This document shows, one piece after another, positions 49,033-57,975 of a DNA stretch of 64,000 nucleotides. Position 1 is the first letter of the stretch; the number at the start of each line of letters is the position of its first letter. The DNA comes from Acidovorax radicis N35 (GTDB lineage Bacteria; Pseudomonadota; Gammaproteobacteria; Burkholderiales; Burkholderiaceae_C), in contig NZ_AFBG01000024.1 of NCBI RefSeq assembly GCF_000204195.1, positions 124,001-188,000 of the forward strand, written 5' to 3'. The translations under genes were made by a program, and so were the position numbers. Below the pieces are notes generated by a model. It made no database searches and was not told the origin of the DNA. It saw only the letters and a list, made by a program, of their open reading frames with translations.

Positions 49033-50154
49033 ATGAGACTCACACAATGGCTTCGCAAAGGCGCCACCCTCGCCGCAGTCTTCGCAATGGTGGGCGGAGC
49101 CCAGGGCCAGATCCTTATCGGCCAGACGGTGGGCATCACGGGCTCGGCGGCAGCCACGGTGGCCGAATCGATGCAGGGCGCGGCGCTGTACATCGACCAC
49201 ATCAATGCCCGGGGCGGCGTCGGCGGCCAGAAGGTGGAGATCGTGTCGCTGGACGACAAATTCGACCCCAAGCTGACCCTGCAAAACACCCGCACCCTCA
49301 TTGAGGAAAAAGGGGTGATCGGGCTGTTCATGACGCGCGGCACCCCCCACACCCAGGGCATCATGCCGCTGCTGGAGCAGCACGGCGTGCCGCTGGTGGG
49401 CCCCTCCACCGGAGCCATGGTTCTGCATCAGCCCGTGCACAAATACGTCTTCAACGTGCGGGCGCCCTACCAGCGCGAGGTGGAAAAGGCCATCACCCAC
49501 CTCAACACCCTGGGCATCAAGCGCATCGGCGTCGTGCATGTGGACGACACGTTTGGCGCTGACGGGCTGGCAGGGGCGCAACTGGGCTTCAAGGCCAACC
49601 AACTGGAAGCCCTCTTTATCGAGAAGTTTGACCGCGCCAAACCCGACTACAGCGCCATTGCACCCCGTGTGGCCCAAAAGCAGCCGCAGGCCGTAGTCTT
49701 CATTGGCACCGGTGCGGCAGTGGTGGACGGCATCAAGGCGCTGCGCGCGGCGGGAGTGTCAGGGCAGATCGTGACGCTGTCCAACAATGCCTCGGGTGGT
49801 TTCGTGAAACTGCTGGGCGACCAGGCCCGGGGGGTCGTGGTCACCCAGGTATTCCCGTCCGAGCGCTCGGTGAACTACCCGGTGGTCAAGGAGGCCATGG
49901 AGCTGGCCCGCGCCAAGAACATTTCTGATCTCACACCCGCCATGGTGGAAGGCTTCGTCAGCGCCAAGGTGCTGGTGGAGGGCATCAAGCGCGCCGGCCC
50001 CAAGCCAGACCGTGCCAAGCTGCACGCAGGCCTGGAAAGCATCAAAAAATGGGATCTGGGCGGGGTGGAGCTGAGCTACAGCGCCACGGACCACAGCGGT
50101 CTGGTGTTTGCCGACCTTTCCATCATCGGGAGTGACGGCCGCTTCAAGAGATGA
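49033..50154 (+). CDS. LivJ-type periplasmic binding protein, second tandem copy
   Basis: A 373-residue paralogue of the upstream gene, collinear along its whole length: QILIGQTVGITGSAAATVAE, SLDDKFDPKLTLQNTRTLIEE, GPSTGAMVLHQPVHKYVFN, TLSNNASGGFVKLLG. The signal peptide ends near GAQGQ. The pair looks like an old duplication, with divergence spread along the protein, including residues near the ligand cleft, so the two may bind different ligands. The 130-base gap suggests its own promoter. Confidence 0.9.
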   Translation: MRLTQWLRKGATLAAVFAMVGGAQGQILIGQTVGITGSAAATVAESMQGAALYIDHINARGGVGGQKVEIVSLDDKFDPKLTLQNTRTLIEEKGVIGLFMTRGTPHTQGIMPLLEQHGVPLVGPSTGAMVLHQPVHKYVFNVRAPYQREVEKAITHLNTLGIKRIGVVHVDDTFGADGLAGAQLGFKANQLEALFIEKFDRAKPDYSAIAPRVAQKQPQAVVFIGTGAAVVDGIKALRAAGVSGQIVTLSNNASGGFVKLLGDQARGVVVTQVFPSERSVNYPVVKEAMELARAKNISDLTPAMVEGFVSAKVLVEGIKRAGPKPDRAKLHAGLESIKKWDLGGVELSYSATDHSGLVFADLSIIGSDGRFKR

Positions 50155-50264
50155 ATCCCCTCTCTCGCGCGGTGCCCGCGAGGGGATCGACGCCCGGGGT
50201 CTGCTAAGCCTCGCAAGGTGCGCAAGGAGTGGTCCGGCAGGACCGCTACATCACCATAAAAAGC

Positions 50265-50300
50265 AAAAGCCTGCAGCCTTTCGGCTGCAGGCTTTTTCCT
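50265..50300. terminator. Strong bidirectional terminator
   Basis: Stem AAAGCCTGCAGCC/GGCTGCAGGCTTT (50266-50278, 50283-50295) with loop TTTC and a T-rich 3' side. It separates the second LivJ gene from the convergent small membrane-protein gene and can serve both. A second inverted repeat, ATCCCCTC/GAGGGGAT, lies just after the LivJ stop at 50155-50190. Confidence 0.9.
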
Positions 50301-50331
50301 TTTTCTATTGCCTGGAAGGGAGCCCGACAGC

Positions 50332-50523
50332 TTATTGCGCGCTGGCTGCGGAGGCCGGCGCAGACGCGGGCATGGTGGCGGGTGCACTGGCAGCAGACTC
50401 AGGGGCATGCACGGCATCCGCACCGTGTTTTTCACCGCCCATGTCGGCCTTGTCGCCCGCCTTGATGATCACGTACATCGACAACGCTGCAAACAGGACG
50501 AAGCCAACAACAATCTTCCACAT
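50332..50523 (-). CDS. Small single-pass membrane protein
   Basis: A 63-residue protein. It starts MWKIVVGFVLFAALSMYVIIKAGDKAD: one membrane helix right at the N-terminus, then a charged part and an Ala/Pro/Ser-rich tail (PASAPASAASA). AAGGAG stands nine bases before ATG 50523, a very good ribosome-binding site, which is the main reason to accept the gene. Function unknown; I do not recognise a named family. Confidence 0.75.
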   Translation of the reverse strand: MWKIVVGFVLFAALSMYVIIKAGDKADMGGEKHGADAVHAPESAASAPATMPASAPASAASAQ

Positions 50524-50677
50524 ATCAATATCTCCTTGGATGGGTTTGTTCAATCAAGGGGCCTGGAGCGCGGCGCTCTAGAACCTGTTCTTGGGTTGTA
50601 CTGGGCAGCACAAGCCCCTTGATGGAACACAGGGCCCACCCCTTGCGGGGCGGGCCCTGCACACCGGTCAGAACCGA

Positions 50678-52339
50678 TCAGTCGTTGGCGTAGATGTCAA
50701 CGTCCTTGGTTTCCTTGATGAACAGGCCACCGATCACCACGGTTGCACCCGCAATGATGATGGGGTACCACAGGCCGTTGTACATGTTGCCGGTCTGGGC
50801 CACGATGGCGAACGCCGTGGTGGGCAGCAGGCCGCCGAACCAGCCGTTACCGATGTGGTACGGCAGGGACATGGACGTGTAGCGGATGCGGGTCGGGAAC
50901 ATTTCCACCAGCATGGCAGCAATGGGGCCGTACACCATGGTCACCAGCAGCACCAGGTAGGTCAGGATCACGGTGACCATGACCTTGTCGATGCGGGCGG
51001 GGTCTGCCTTGGTGGGGTAGCCCGCAGCCTTCAGCGCATCGGCGACCGCCTTCTTGAACTCGCCGTCCTTCTTCTTGGCTTCATCAGCAGGCAGGCCCTT
51101 GCTGGTGTACGAGGAGATGACCGTCTCACCGATCTTGATCGAGGCGGGCGTGCCGGCGGCGGACGTGGCGTTCTCATAGCTCACCGAAGCGCCAGCCAGA
51201 ACCTGCTTGGCGATGTCGCACGAGCTGGTGAACTTGGAGGTGCCGGTGGGGTTGAACTGGAACGAGCATTCCTTGGGGTCTGCCGTCACGATCACCTGGT
51301 TCTTGGCCTGTGCTTCGGCCAGGGCGGGGTTGGCCGCCTTGGTCAGCGCGCCGAACACGGGGAAGTACGTCAGCGCGGCCAGCAGGCAACCTGCCAGGAT
51401 GATGGGCTTGCGGCCAATCTTGTCCGACAGCGAACCGAACACGATGAAGAACGGCGTGCCGATCAGCAGCGACACAGCCACAAAGATGTTGGCGGTGGCG
51501 CCATCGACCTTCAGCGCTTGCGTCAGGAAGAACAGGGCATAGAACTGGCCCGAGTACCACACCACGGCCTGGCCAGCGGTCAAGCCCACGAGTGCCAGGA
51601 TCACGATCTTCAGGTTCTTCCACTGGCCGAAGGACTCGGTCAGCGGGGCCTTGGAGGTCTTGCCCTCAGCCTTCATCTTCTGGAACGCAGGCGATTCGTT
51701 CATCGACAGGCGGATCCAGACCGAGATGGCCAGCAGCAGGATCGACACGATGAATGGAATGCGCCAGCCCCAGTCGCCAAAGGCTTCTTCGCCCAGAGCG
51801 GTCCGGGTGCCCAAAATCACCATCAGCGACAGGAACAGGCCCAGAGTGGCCGTGGTCTGGATCCAGGCGGTGTAGGCGCCGCGCTTGCCGTGCGGGGCAT
51901 GCTCGGCCACATAGGTGGCTGCGCCGCCGTACTCACCACCCAGCGCCAGGCCTTGCAGCAGGCGCAGGATGATCAGGATGACGGGAGCCGCCACGCCGAT
52001 GGACGCATAGGTCGGCAAGATCCCCACGATGAACGTGGACAAACCCATGATCAGGATGGTGACCAGGAAGGTGTACTTGCGGCCGATCATGTCGCCCAGG
52101 CGGCCGAAGAAGATGGCACCGAAGGGGCGAACAATGAAGCCCGCTGCAAACGCCAGCAGCGCGAAGATGAAGGCCGAGCCGGCATCCAGGCCGCTGAAGA
52201 ACTGCTTGGCGATGATGGCTGCAAGCGAGCCGTACAGGTAAAAGTCGTACCACTCGAAAACAGTGCCGAGCGACGAAGCGAAGATAACTTTCCTCTCTTC
52301 GGGCGACATCGGCCGCGGTGCGGGATGAACGGTTGCCAT
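50678..52339 (-). CDS. MHS family MFS transporter with extra periplasmic loop
   Basis: A 553-residue metabolite:H+ symporter-type protein. SSLGTVFEWYDFYLYGSLA, GFIVRPFGAIFFGRLGDMIGRK, LALGGEYGGAATYVAEHAP and the C-terminal LPYHIGNGWFGGLLP are canonical. Members move carboxylates such as shikimate, citrate or 2-oxoglutarate. Usual length is 430-450. The excess is a hydrophilic segment of about 110 residues (about 335-445) between two late helices, with two cysteines (KECSFQF and TSSCDIA). Length variants of this kind exist in Burkholderiales, but the loop's role is unknown. The start is ATG 52339. Confidence 0.9.
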   Translation of the reverse strand: MATVHPAPRPMSPEERKVIFASSLGTVFEWYDFYLYGSLAAIIAKQFFSGLDAGSAFIFALLAFAAGFIVRPFGAIFFGRLGDMIGRKYTFLVTILIMGLSTFIVGILPTYASIGVAAPVILIILRLLQGLALGGEYGGAATYVAEHAPHGKRGAYTAWIQTTATLGLFLSLMVILGTRTALGEEAFGDWGWRIPFIVSILLLAISVWIRLSMNESPAFQKMKAEGKTSKAPLTESFGQWKNLKIVILALVGLTAGQAVVWYSGQFYALFFLTQALKVDGATANIFVAVSLLIGTPFFIVFGSLSDKIGRKPIILAGCLLAALTYFPVFGALTKAANPALAEAQAKNQVIVTADPKECSFQFNPTGTSKFTSSCDIAKQVLAGASVSYENATSAAGTPASIKIGETVISSYTSKGLPADEAKKKDGEFKKAVADALKAAGYPTKADPARIDKVMVTVILTYLVLLVTMVYGPIAAMLVEMFPTRIRYTSMSLPYHIGNGWFGGLLPTTAFAIVAQTGNMYNGLWYPIIIAGATVVIGGLFIKETKDVDIYAND

Positions 52340-52469
52340 GGTGTCTAGTCTCCTGTTGGTTGTGCAGACCGCACTGCGGCGGGCTGTACGCATTCTTGGA
52401 GATGGCACTGACCACGCTCTGACGCGAAACCAACAAGACCTTGCACCAAACTGACCGCTCTCTGACAAC

Positions 52470-53168
52470 TTAGGGTGAAACCCTTGCGCCCGCTTTCAGG
52501 ATGCGAGAACCGCTCAGTTTTTTGGCGGAAAGCCCCGATGGAAGCTGACGAACCGCCTCCCAGTCCGGCCCCTCGAACCACGCGTCTCCATCCAGGTAGG
52601 CGCGCAGCATCGGCAACCCGTCCAAGCCCCAGAACAGCTTGTCATCCACCGCGAACGCAGGCACGCCGAACACGCCCGCCGCCTGTGCAGCTTCGGTGTT
52701 GGCACGCAGCAGCGCCTTGGGCCCTTCGCTGTTCGCGTCCTGGCCCGGCCGGACCTGTTCCGACAGCGCTGCCGCCAGAGCCCCCAGGCGCCCGGCATCC
52801 AGCGCATCCTGCCCGCCCTGCCACACATGGCGCAGCACCGTACCGGCCACAAAGCGGTTGATGAAACCATCATCGCTGCAGGCCAGGGCCTGGCGCAGCA
52901 GCGGCAGCGGGTTGAACGGGTGGCGTGCTGGCATCTGCAGCGGCGTGCCTTGCGCATGGCCTAGCCAGGTCACGTGGCGGTAGGTCCACGCACGCTTGGG
53001 TGCGATGCCCGCCGGACCAGGGTTGGCATGCTGCTGGAGCAAAGCGCCCAGAAGCACGGGCTGGTAGGCCACGCTGTAGCTCAACCCCTCCAGCGCTTCA
53101 GGCAGCCGCTCGAAGGCGAGCCAGGCGTAGGGTGAAACGAAGTCAAGGTAGAAGGTGATGTGCTTCAT
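52470..53168 (-). CDS. 2-hydroxychromene-2-carboxylate isomerase family (DsbA/GST-kappa fold)
   Basis: A 232-residue thioredoxin-fold protein. ITFYLDFVSPYAWLAFERLP has the active-site Ser in place of the DsbA CxxC, and GVFGVPAFAVDDKLFWG is the cis-Pro block. The first characterised members isomerise 2-hydroxychromene-2-carboxylate in naphthalene breakdown with glutathione; chromosomal copies without such pathways have unknown substrates. It overlaps the DUF1289 gene by four bases. Confidence 0.88.
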   Translation of the reverse strand: MKHITFYLDFVSPYAWLAFERLPEALEGLSYSVAYQPVLLGALLQQHANPGPAGIAPKRAWTYRHVTWLGHAQGTPLQMPARHPFNPLPLLRQALACSDDGFINRFVAGTVLRHVWQGGQDALDAGRLGALAAALSEQVRPGQDANSEGPKALLRANTEAAQAAGVFGVPAFAVDDKLFWGLDGLPMLRAYLDGDAWFEGPDWEAVRQLPSGLSAKKLSGSRILKAGARVSP

Positions 53169-53431
53169 GGCCGGATCTCCTGGGGGGTCACTTCGATGCC
53201 CGCGCGATCCAGCAGCTGCGCCCAGATGCCGCGGCGCAAACTGGCATCGGCGCGTGACCAGATGCGGATCTCGTCGAGCGTGCGAAAGCAGCCCTCGCAG
53301 TGGCTGCGGTCGGGCGACATGCGGCATACCGAGATGCAAGGCGAAGGCACGGCCTCGATGTTCTCGGCATCAAAATGACCTTCAGCGCTTATTTTTAGAG
53401 CGCGAGCAGCTAGCAAATCAATAGCACTCAT
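53165..53431 (-). CDS. DUF1289 family protein with repeat-derived N-terminus
   Basis: An 88-residue protein. The DUF1289 core is SPCISVCRMSPDRSHCEGCFRTL-like, with cysteines in the pattern CxxxC..CxGC, a likely metal site, at about 32-54. The first 17 residues (MSAIDLLAARALKISAE) are encoded by a copy of the 44-nt dispersed repeat, which also supplies the start region. Family members are often only 60-70 residues, so the extra N-terminus is an addition. It overlaps the isomerase gene by four bases and the YbaK-like gene by four. Confidence 0.85.
   Translation of the reverse strand: MSAIDLLAARALKISAEGHFDAENIEAVPSPCISVCRMSPDRSHCEGCFRTLDEIRIWSRADASLRRGIWAQLLDRAGIEVTPQEIRP
53382..53425 (+). repeat. 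44-nt dispersed repeat at the start of the DUF1289 gene
   Basis: TCAGCGCTT at the left and AGCAGCTAGCAAATCAATAGC at the right align with the other copies. On the minus strand it reads from the second codon of the DUF1289 gene. Confidence 0.7.
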
Positions 53432-53952
53432 GCTACAGACCCAGGTGCCACCACCTGCACCACGTCCACCACGGGCGCGCCCGTCAGGCGCTGCAGGTCG
53501 CTCGGGTGCAGCGGGAACACACTGTGCGGATGCCCCGCCGCCGCCCATACCACGTCGAATCGCAGCAGGTCCTGGTCGATCAGCGTCACGGGCGGCGTGG
53601 CGTGCGCCACGGGCGAGACGCCGCCGATGGAAAAGCCGGTGCGCGACTTCACGAAGTCGGCATCGGCCCGGCCGATCTTGCCGCCCACATGGGCCTCGAC
53701 CTTTTTCTCGTCCACGCGCCGGTCGCCGGAGGTGACCACCAGCACGGCCACGTCGTCGCTCTTGCGCCGAAAGATGATGCTCTTGGCCACCTGCCCCACC
53801 AGGATGCCCAGTGCATCGGCCGCTTGCTGCGCGGTGCGCGCAGCGTCGTCCAGCATTTGCGGCATGTGGGGGTGGTTGAGGCTTTGCAGCGCCGCAGCCA
53901 CGCGCTGCACGCCCTCGGGAAGATTCTTCAATTCAGCTCCACACACGGTCAT
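53428..53952 (-). CDS. YbaK/EbsC family aminoacyl-tRNA deacylase-like protein
   Basis: A 174-residue protein of the YbaK/ProX superfamily, which removes wrong amino acids from tRNA. TAQQAADALGILVGQVAKSIIFR, VLVVTSGDRRVDEKKV and GFSIGGVSPVAHA are typical, with the conserved Lys of AKSIIF. Within the superfamily it resembles the shorter EbsC/YeaK-type proteins more than YbaK. It overlaps DUF1289 by four bases and follows HMG-CoA lyase by 20. Confidence 0.88.
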   Translation of the reverse strand: MTVCGAELKNLPEGVQRVAAALQSLNHPHMPQMLDDAARTAQQAADALGILVGQVAKSIIFRRKSDDVAVLVVTSGDRRVDEKKVEAHVGGKIGRADADFVKSRTGFSIGGVSPVAHATPPVTLIDQDLLRFDVVWAAAGHPHSVFPLHPSDLQRLTGAPVVDVVQVVAPGSVA

Positions 53953-53972
53953 CCTCTCTGCGCCAGGGGGCG

Positions 53973-54881
53973 CTATCCAGCTCTTTTGGTCATCAGCGCA
54001 TTGGCCGCTCGGGAATTCGGTTTGCGATTCAGGAACCCACTGATGTAGGCCCCGGCATCGATGAGCTTATCAAGATCGATGCCCGTCTCGATGCCCATGC
54101 CGTGCAGCATGTAGACCACGTCTTCGGTCGCCACGTTGCCGGTGGCGCCCTTGGCATACGGGCAGCCGCCCAGGCCCGCCACGGACGACTGGTAGTTCCA
54201 CACCCCCAGCTCCAGCGCGGCCAGCGTGTTGGACAGCGCCTGGCCGTAGGTGTCGTGGAAGTGGCCCGACACATCGTCGATGCCGAAGTGCTTCAGCGTA
54301 GCTTCCAGCGCACGCTGCACCTTGCGCGGCGTGCCCACGCCGATGGTGTCGGCCACGTCCACGCGCTGCACGCCGATGCCCTGGAGCAGGCCGGCCAGGT
54401 ACTCCACCCGCTCGGGCGCGATCTCGCCCTCGTACGGGCAGCCCACGGTGCAGCTCATCGCGCCGCGCACGCCGATACCGGCCGCCAGCGCCGCCTCGAC
54501 CACGGGCGCAAAGCGCTCGATGCTCTCGGCGATGGAGCAGTTGATGTTCTTCTGGCTGAAGGCCTCGCTGGCCGAGCCGAAGACCACGATCTCGTCGGGC
54601 CGGTCCGCCACCGCGGCTTCATACCCCTTGAGGTTGGGCGTGAGCACCGAGTAGCGCACGCCGGCCACGCGGTTCACGCCCTGCATCACCTCGTGGTTGT
54701 CGGCCATCTGCGGTACCCACTTGGGGCTCACGTAGCTGGTGACCTCGATCTCTTTGAGGCCCGCGTCCTGCAGGCGGTGCACCAGCGCGATCTTGACGTC
54801 GGCGGGCACGGGCGATTTCTCGTTCTGCAGCCCGTCGCGCGGGCCGACATCGATGAGTTTGACGCGGGAAGGAATGCTCAT
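53973..54881 (-). CDS. mvaB: Hydroxymethylglutaryl-CoA lyase
   Basis: A 302-residue lyase that splits HMG-CoA to acetoacetate and acetyl-CoA, the last step of leucine degradation. VKLIDVGPRDGLQNEK holds the catalytic Asp and substrate Arg, SCTVGCPYEGEI and GHFHDTYGQALSN carry metal-binding residues, and GLGGCPYAKGATGNVATED is the loop with the catalytic Cys. The start is ATG 54881. The biotin carboxylase and enoyl-CoA hydratase genes of the same pathway lie at 60.7-64 kb. Confidence 0.96.
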   Translation of the reverse strand: MSIPSRVKLIDVGPRDGLQNEKSPVPADVKIALVHRLQDAGLKEIEVTSYVSPKWVPQMADNHEVMQGVNRVAGVRYSVLTPNLKGYEAAVADRPDEIVVFGSASEAFSQKNINCSIAESIERFAPVVEAALAAGIGVRGAMSCTVGCPYEGEIAPERVEYLAGLLQGIGVQRVDVADTIGVGTPRKVQRALEATLKHFGIDDVSGHFHDTYGQALSNTLAALELGVWNYQSSVAGLGGCPYAKGATGNVATEDVVYMLHGMGIETGIDLDKLIDAGAYISGFLNRKPNSRAANALMTKRAG

Positions 54882-55073
54882 GGTGGGGCTACCTGAAAAA
54901 GAGGACGTGGAACGGGGCGGGCCTGGGCCGGCACCCGCAGCTCGCTGTGCGCGAGGCCCGGCGCCGGAGCCGGGCAGACGCCTCCCATTGTCCGGGCTTC
55001 GGCGGCGCGGCACCACCTCATATCCTGCCAGACCACTCTCCGCTCGTGCCATTGCGGCACCCCGGCGCTGCCG

Positions 55074-55985
55074 CTACGCACCAGCCCCCTCGTCCATCTC
55101 CTGGCGCAGCAGCGCCACCATCTGCACCGCCGCCAGCGACAGGCGCCGGCCCCGCAGCGTGACGAGGCCGATGGGCCGGCGCAGCGACGGCTGCTTGAGC
55201 GGTCGGGTCACCACCTCGGGCCGGCGCACGACCTGCGCGGCCAGCTCGGGCAGCGCGCTCACGCCCAGCTGCGCGGCCACCATGGCCGCGATGGTGGCCA
55301 GGTGCTCCACCTCGTAGCGCGGCGCAAAGCGGATGCGGTGCGTGAGCAGCGCCTCGTCGGCGTACTGCCGCACGCTGGTGCCGGCGGGCATGGAGATGTG
55401 CGGCAGGTCTGCCACATCGGCCCAGGCCAGCGCACCGCGGCCGCGCGCCAGGGGGTGGGCGCGGGCCAGCAGCAGCACGAAGCGGTCGGACGACAGCGGG
55501 GTGTAGTCGAGGTCGGCATACGCGGGGTTGGCGGCGGTGAGCGCGAAGTCCACGCGCCCTGCGCGCACCATGTCGAACGCCGGGCCCGCCAGGCTGTCGA
55601 ACAGCTCCAGGTGCACGCCCGGGTGCCCGGCCGCAAAGCGCGCAAACGCGCGCGGCACCACGCCCGCCGCCAGCGACGGCAGTGCCGCCAGCGCCAGCCG
55701 CCCCACCTGCACCTGCGCCACGGCCTGCACGCGGCGCACCGTCTCATCCATCTGGTGGCGCAGAAAGCGGGCCTGCTCGGCAAACACCTCGCCCGCCTGC
55801 GTGAGCTGCACCGTGCGCGTGGTGCGGTCGAACAGGCGCGCGCCCAGCATCTCTTCGAGCCGCGCGAGCGTGCCCGACACCGCCGACTGCGACAGGTGCA
55901 TCTGCAGCGCGGTGCGCCGAAAGCTCAGCGTGTCGGCCAGCGCCAGGAACACATCGACCTCGCGGGCCGACCAATTGATCTTCAT
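55074..55985 (-). CDS. LysR family transcriptional regulator
   Basis: A 303-residue regulator. The helix-turn-helix at about 5-65 contains FLALADTLSFRRTALQMHLSQSAVSGTLARLEEMLG (in pieces). The effector domain follows from about 90. It is divergent from the dehydrogenase-BKACE-Bug genes across 88 bases and is their expected regulator, with the pathway substrate as likely co-inducer. Confidence 0.93.
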   Translation of the reverse strand: MKINWSAREVDVFLALADTLSFRRTALQMHLSQSAVSGTLARLEEMLGARLFDRTTRTVQLTQAGEVFAEQARFLRHQMDETVRRVQAVAQVQVGRLALAALPSLAAGVVPRAFARFAAGHPGVHLELFDSLAGPAFDMVRAGRVDFALTAANPAYADLDYTPLSSDRFVLLLARAHPLARGRGALAWADVADLPHISMPAGTSVRQYADEALLTHRIRFAPRYEVEHLATIAAMVAAQLGVSALPELAAQVVRRPEVVTRPLKQPSLRRPIGLVTLRGRRLSLAAVQMVALLRQEMDEGAGA

Positions 55986-56073
55986 GGCCGATCAGTCTAT
56001 CGAAAAATACGTCTGGACCGCGCAATGCAGCCTGCCTAGACTGCATCGCAAGACAACACAAGGAGACACCAGC

Positions 56074-57054
56074 ATGGACATCAGTTCGCCGCGCAATGCA
56101 CGCACGGTGGTCGTGGGCGGGGGCACCATGGGTGCGGACGTGGCCGTGGTCCTGGCCCGAGGCGGCGCCCGGGTCACGGTGGTGGACCCGCACACCGCAC
56201 GGCGCGAGCTGCTCTTGCCGCACATTGCCGCAGAGCTCGACGCCGCCGGCCTGGCCTCCAGTGCAGGCCCCGTGGAGGTGTGCGCCAGCCTGCAGGACGT
56301 GGCCTGGGACGGCGTGGTGCTGGTGGTCGAATGCATCACCGAACAGCTGGCCGCCAAGCAGCAGCTGTTTGCCGAGCTGGAAGCCATCGCCCCGGCCAGC
56401 GCGGTGCTGGCCAGCAACAGCTCGGGCTTTCCGATCAGCGCCATCGCCCAGGGCCTGCCCACCGCGCAGCGCATGCTGGGCCTGCACTTCTTCATGCCGG
56501 CGCACCTGGTGCCGCTGGTGGAGGTGGTGCTGGGCGAGCACAGCGACCCCACGCTGGGCCAGTGGCTGCACGGCTTCATGCGGCGCTGCGGCAGCGTGCC
56601 GGTGCTGGTGAAGAAGGACAAGCCGGGCTTTTTGGCCAACCGCATGCAGCATGCGCTTTCGCGCGAGGCCTTTGCACTCATCGACGAAGGCATCGCGTCG
56701 CCCGAAGACGTGGACGCCGCCGTGCGCTTTGGCTTCGGCTTTCGCTTTCTGGCGGCGGGCCCGGTGCTGCAGCGCGACCACGCGGGCATCGAGGTGCACT
56801 GCGCGGCCGCGGCCACCATGTACCCCACGCTTTCCAACACCGACGTGCCCGCCCAGGCGCTGCGCGACCGCGTGGCCAACGGCGAGCTGGGCATGAAGAC
56901 CGGCAAGGGCTTCTTCGACTGGCCCGAGGACCGCAAACGCGCCGAGCGCACCCGCTACGACACGCTGCTGCGCCAGGGCCTGGCTCTGCTGGCCAGCGAG
57001 CTGCCCGCCATCGAGCCCGCCAGCGCACACACCACGCCGGGAGCCACGCCATGA
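56074..57054 (+). CDS. 3-hydroxyacyl-CoA dehydrogenase family protein
   Basis: A 326-residue NAD-dependent dehydrogenase. VVVGGGTMGADVAVVLARGG and VTVVDPH form the NAD fold; VECITEQLAAKQQLF, SNSSGFPISAIAQGL and LHFFMPAHLVPLVEVV are the catalytic region. The family His is in GLHFF. The C-terminal domain has KKDKPGFLANRMQHALSREA and MKTGKGFFDWP. Stand-alone members include L-carnitine and L-gulonate 3-dehydrogenases, so the substrate may be a free hydroxy acid. It overlaps the BKACE gene by four bases. The start has AAGGAG. Confidence 0.9.
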   Translation: MDISSPRNARTVVVGGGTMGADVAVVLARGGARVTVVDPHTARRELLLPHIAAELDAAGLASSAGPVEVCASLQDVAWDGVVLVVECITEQLAAKQQLFAELEAIAPASAVLASNSSGFPISAIAQGLPTAQRMLGLHFFMPAHLVPLVEVVLGEHSDPTLGQWLHGFMRRCGSVPVLVKKDKPGFLANRMQHALSREAFALIDEGIASPEDVDAAVRFGFGFRFLAAGPVLQRDHAGIEVHCAAAATMYPTLSNTDVPAQALRDRVANGELGMKTGKGFFDWPEDRKRAERTRYDTLLRQGLALLASELPAIEPASAHTTPGATP

Positions 57055-57887
57055 ACGCCACCGGCCAATGGCCTGACCCGCTGATCGTCACCGTGGCGCC
57101 CAACGGCGCCTACAAGCTGCCCAGCGACCACCCCGCCGTGCCGACCACGCCGGCCACGCTGGCCGCCACCGCCAAGGCCTGCCTGGAGGCCGGCGCGGCC
57201 ATGATCCACATGCACATCCGCGACGCCCAGGGCCGCCACAGCCTGGACGTGGAGGGCTACCGCGAAGCCCAGCGCGTGGTGCAGCACGCCGTGGGCGATG
57301 CCATGGTGGTGCAGGTCACGAGCGAAGCCGCGGGCGTGTACCGCGCCCCGGCGCAGATCGCGATGGTCGAGGCGCTGCAGCCCGAGGCCGTGTCCATCGG
57401 CCTGCGCGAGATCGACCAACCCGAGATCGGCGAGGCCGGGCTGCAGCGCTTCTTCGCCGGCCTGGTGCAGCGCCGCTGCATGGTGCAGGTCATCCTGTAT
57501 GACGTGGCCGACCTGCGCCGCTGGCAGGCGCTGCGCACCAACGGCGTGGTGCCCGATGCACCGTGGTTCCTGCTGTTCGTGCTGGGCCGCTACAGCGCGG
57601 GCCAGACATCGAGCCCGCGCGACCTGCTGCCCTTCCTGGCCGCCCACGACGGGCCCGAACCCTGGGCCGTGTGCGCGTTCGGCGCGGCCGAGAACACCTG
57701 CATCACCGCCGCCGCGGTCTTTGGCGGGCATGCCCGCGTGGGGTTCGAGAACAACCTGCTGCGCAAGGACGGCAGCACCGCACCCGACAACGCGGCGCTG
57801 GTGCGCCAGGCGGTCGAGGCCGCGGCCGCGCTGGGGCGGCCGCTGGCCACGGCGCAGGACATCCGCCAGCGCTTCGGCGCGGGCTGA
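57051..57887 (+). CDS. BKACE family beta-keto acid cleavage enzyme (DUF849)
   Basis: A 278-residue TIM-barrel enzyme. BKACE proteins react a beta-keto acid with acetyl-CoA to give acetoacetate and a new CoA ester. ITVAP-type start LIVTVAPNGAYKLPSDHP, the zinc-binding His pair H53/H55 in MIHMHIRD, and the late GGHARVGFENNLL are family marks. The last block usually reads GLEDN, with the Glu a zinc ligand; here ENN replaces EDN. It follows a dehydrogenase that could make its beta-keto acid, with a four-base overlap. Confidence 0.9.
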   Translation: MNATGQWPDPLIVTVAPNGAYKLPSDHPAVPTTPATLAATAKACLEAGAAMIHMHIRDAQGRHSLDVEGYREAQRVVQHAVGDAMVVQVTSEAAGVYRAPAQIAMVEALQPEAVSIGLREIDQPEIGEAGLQRFFAGLVQRRCMVQVILYDVADLRRWQALRTNGVVPDAPWFLLFVLGRYSAGQTSSPRDLLPFLAAHDGPEPWAVCAFGAAENTCITAAAVFGGHARVGFENNLLRKDGSTAPDNAALVRQAVEAAAALGRPLATAQDIRQRFGAG

Positions 57888-57975
57888 GCCTCGGCCCGGC
57901 TCTGCCCATTCTCATCACGCCATCAAACCCATCAGCCCGCGCCAGACGGGCCTTCATCCATCCGCAGGAGACACC

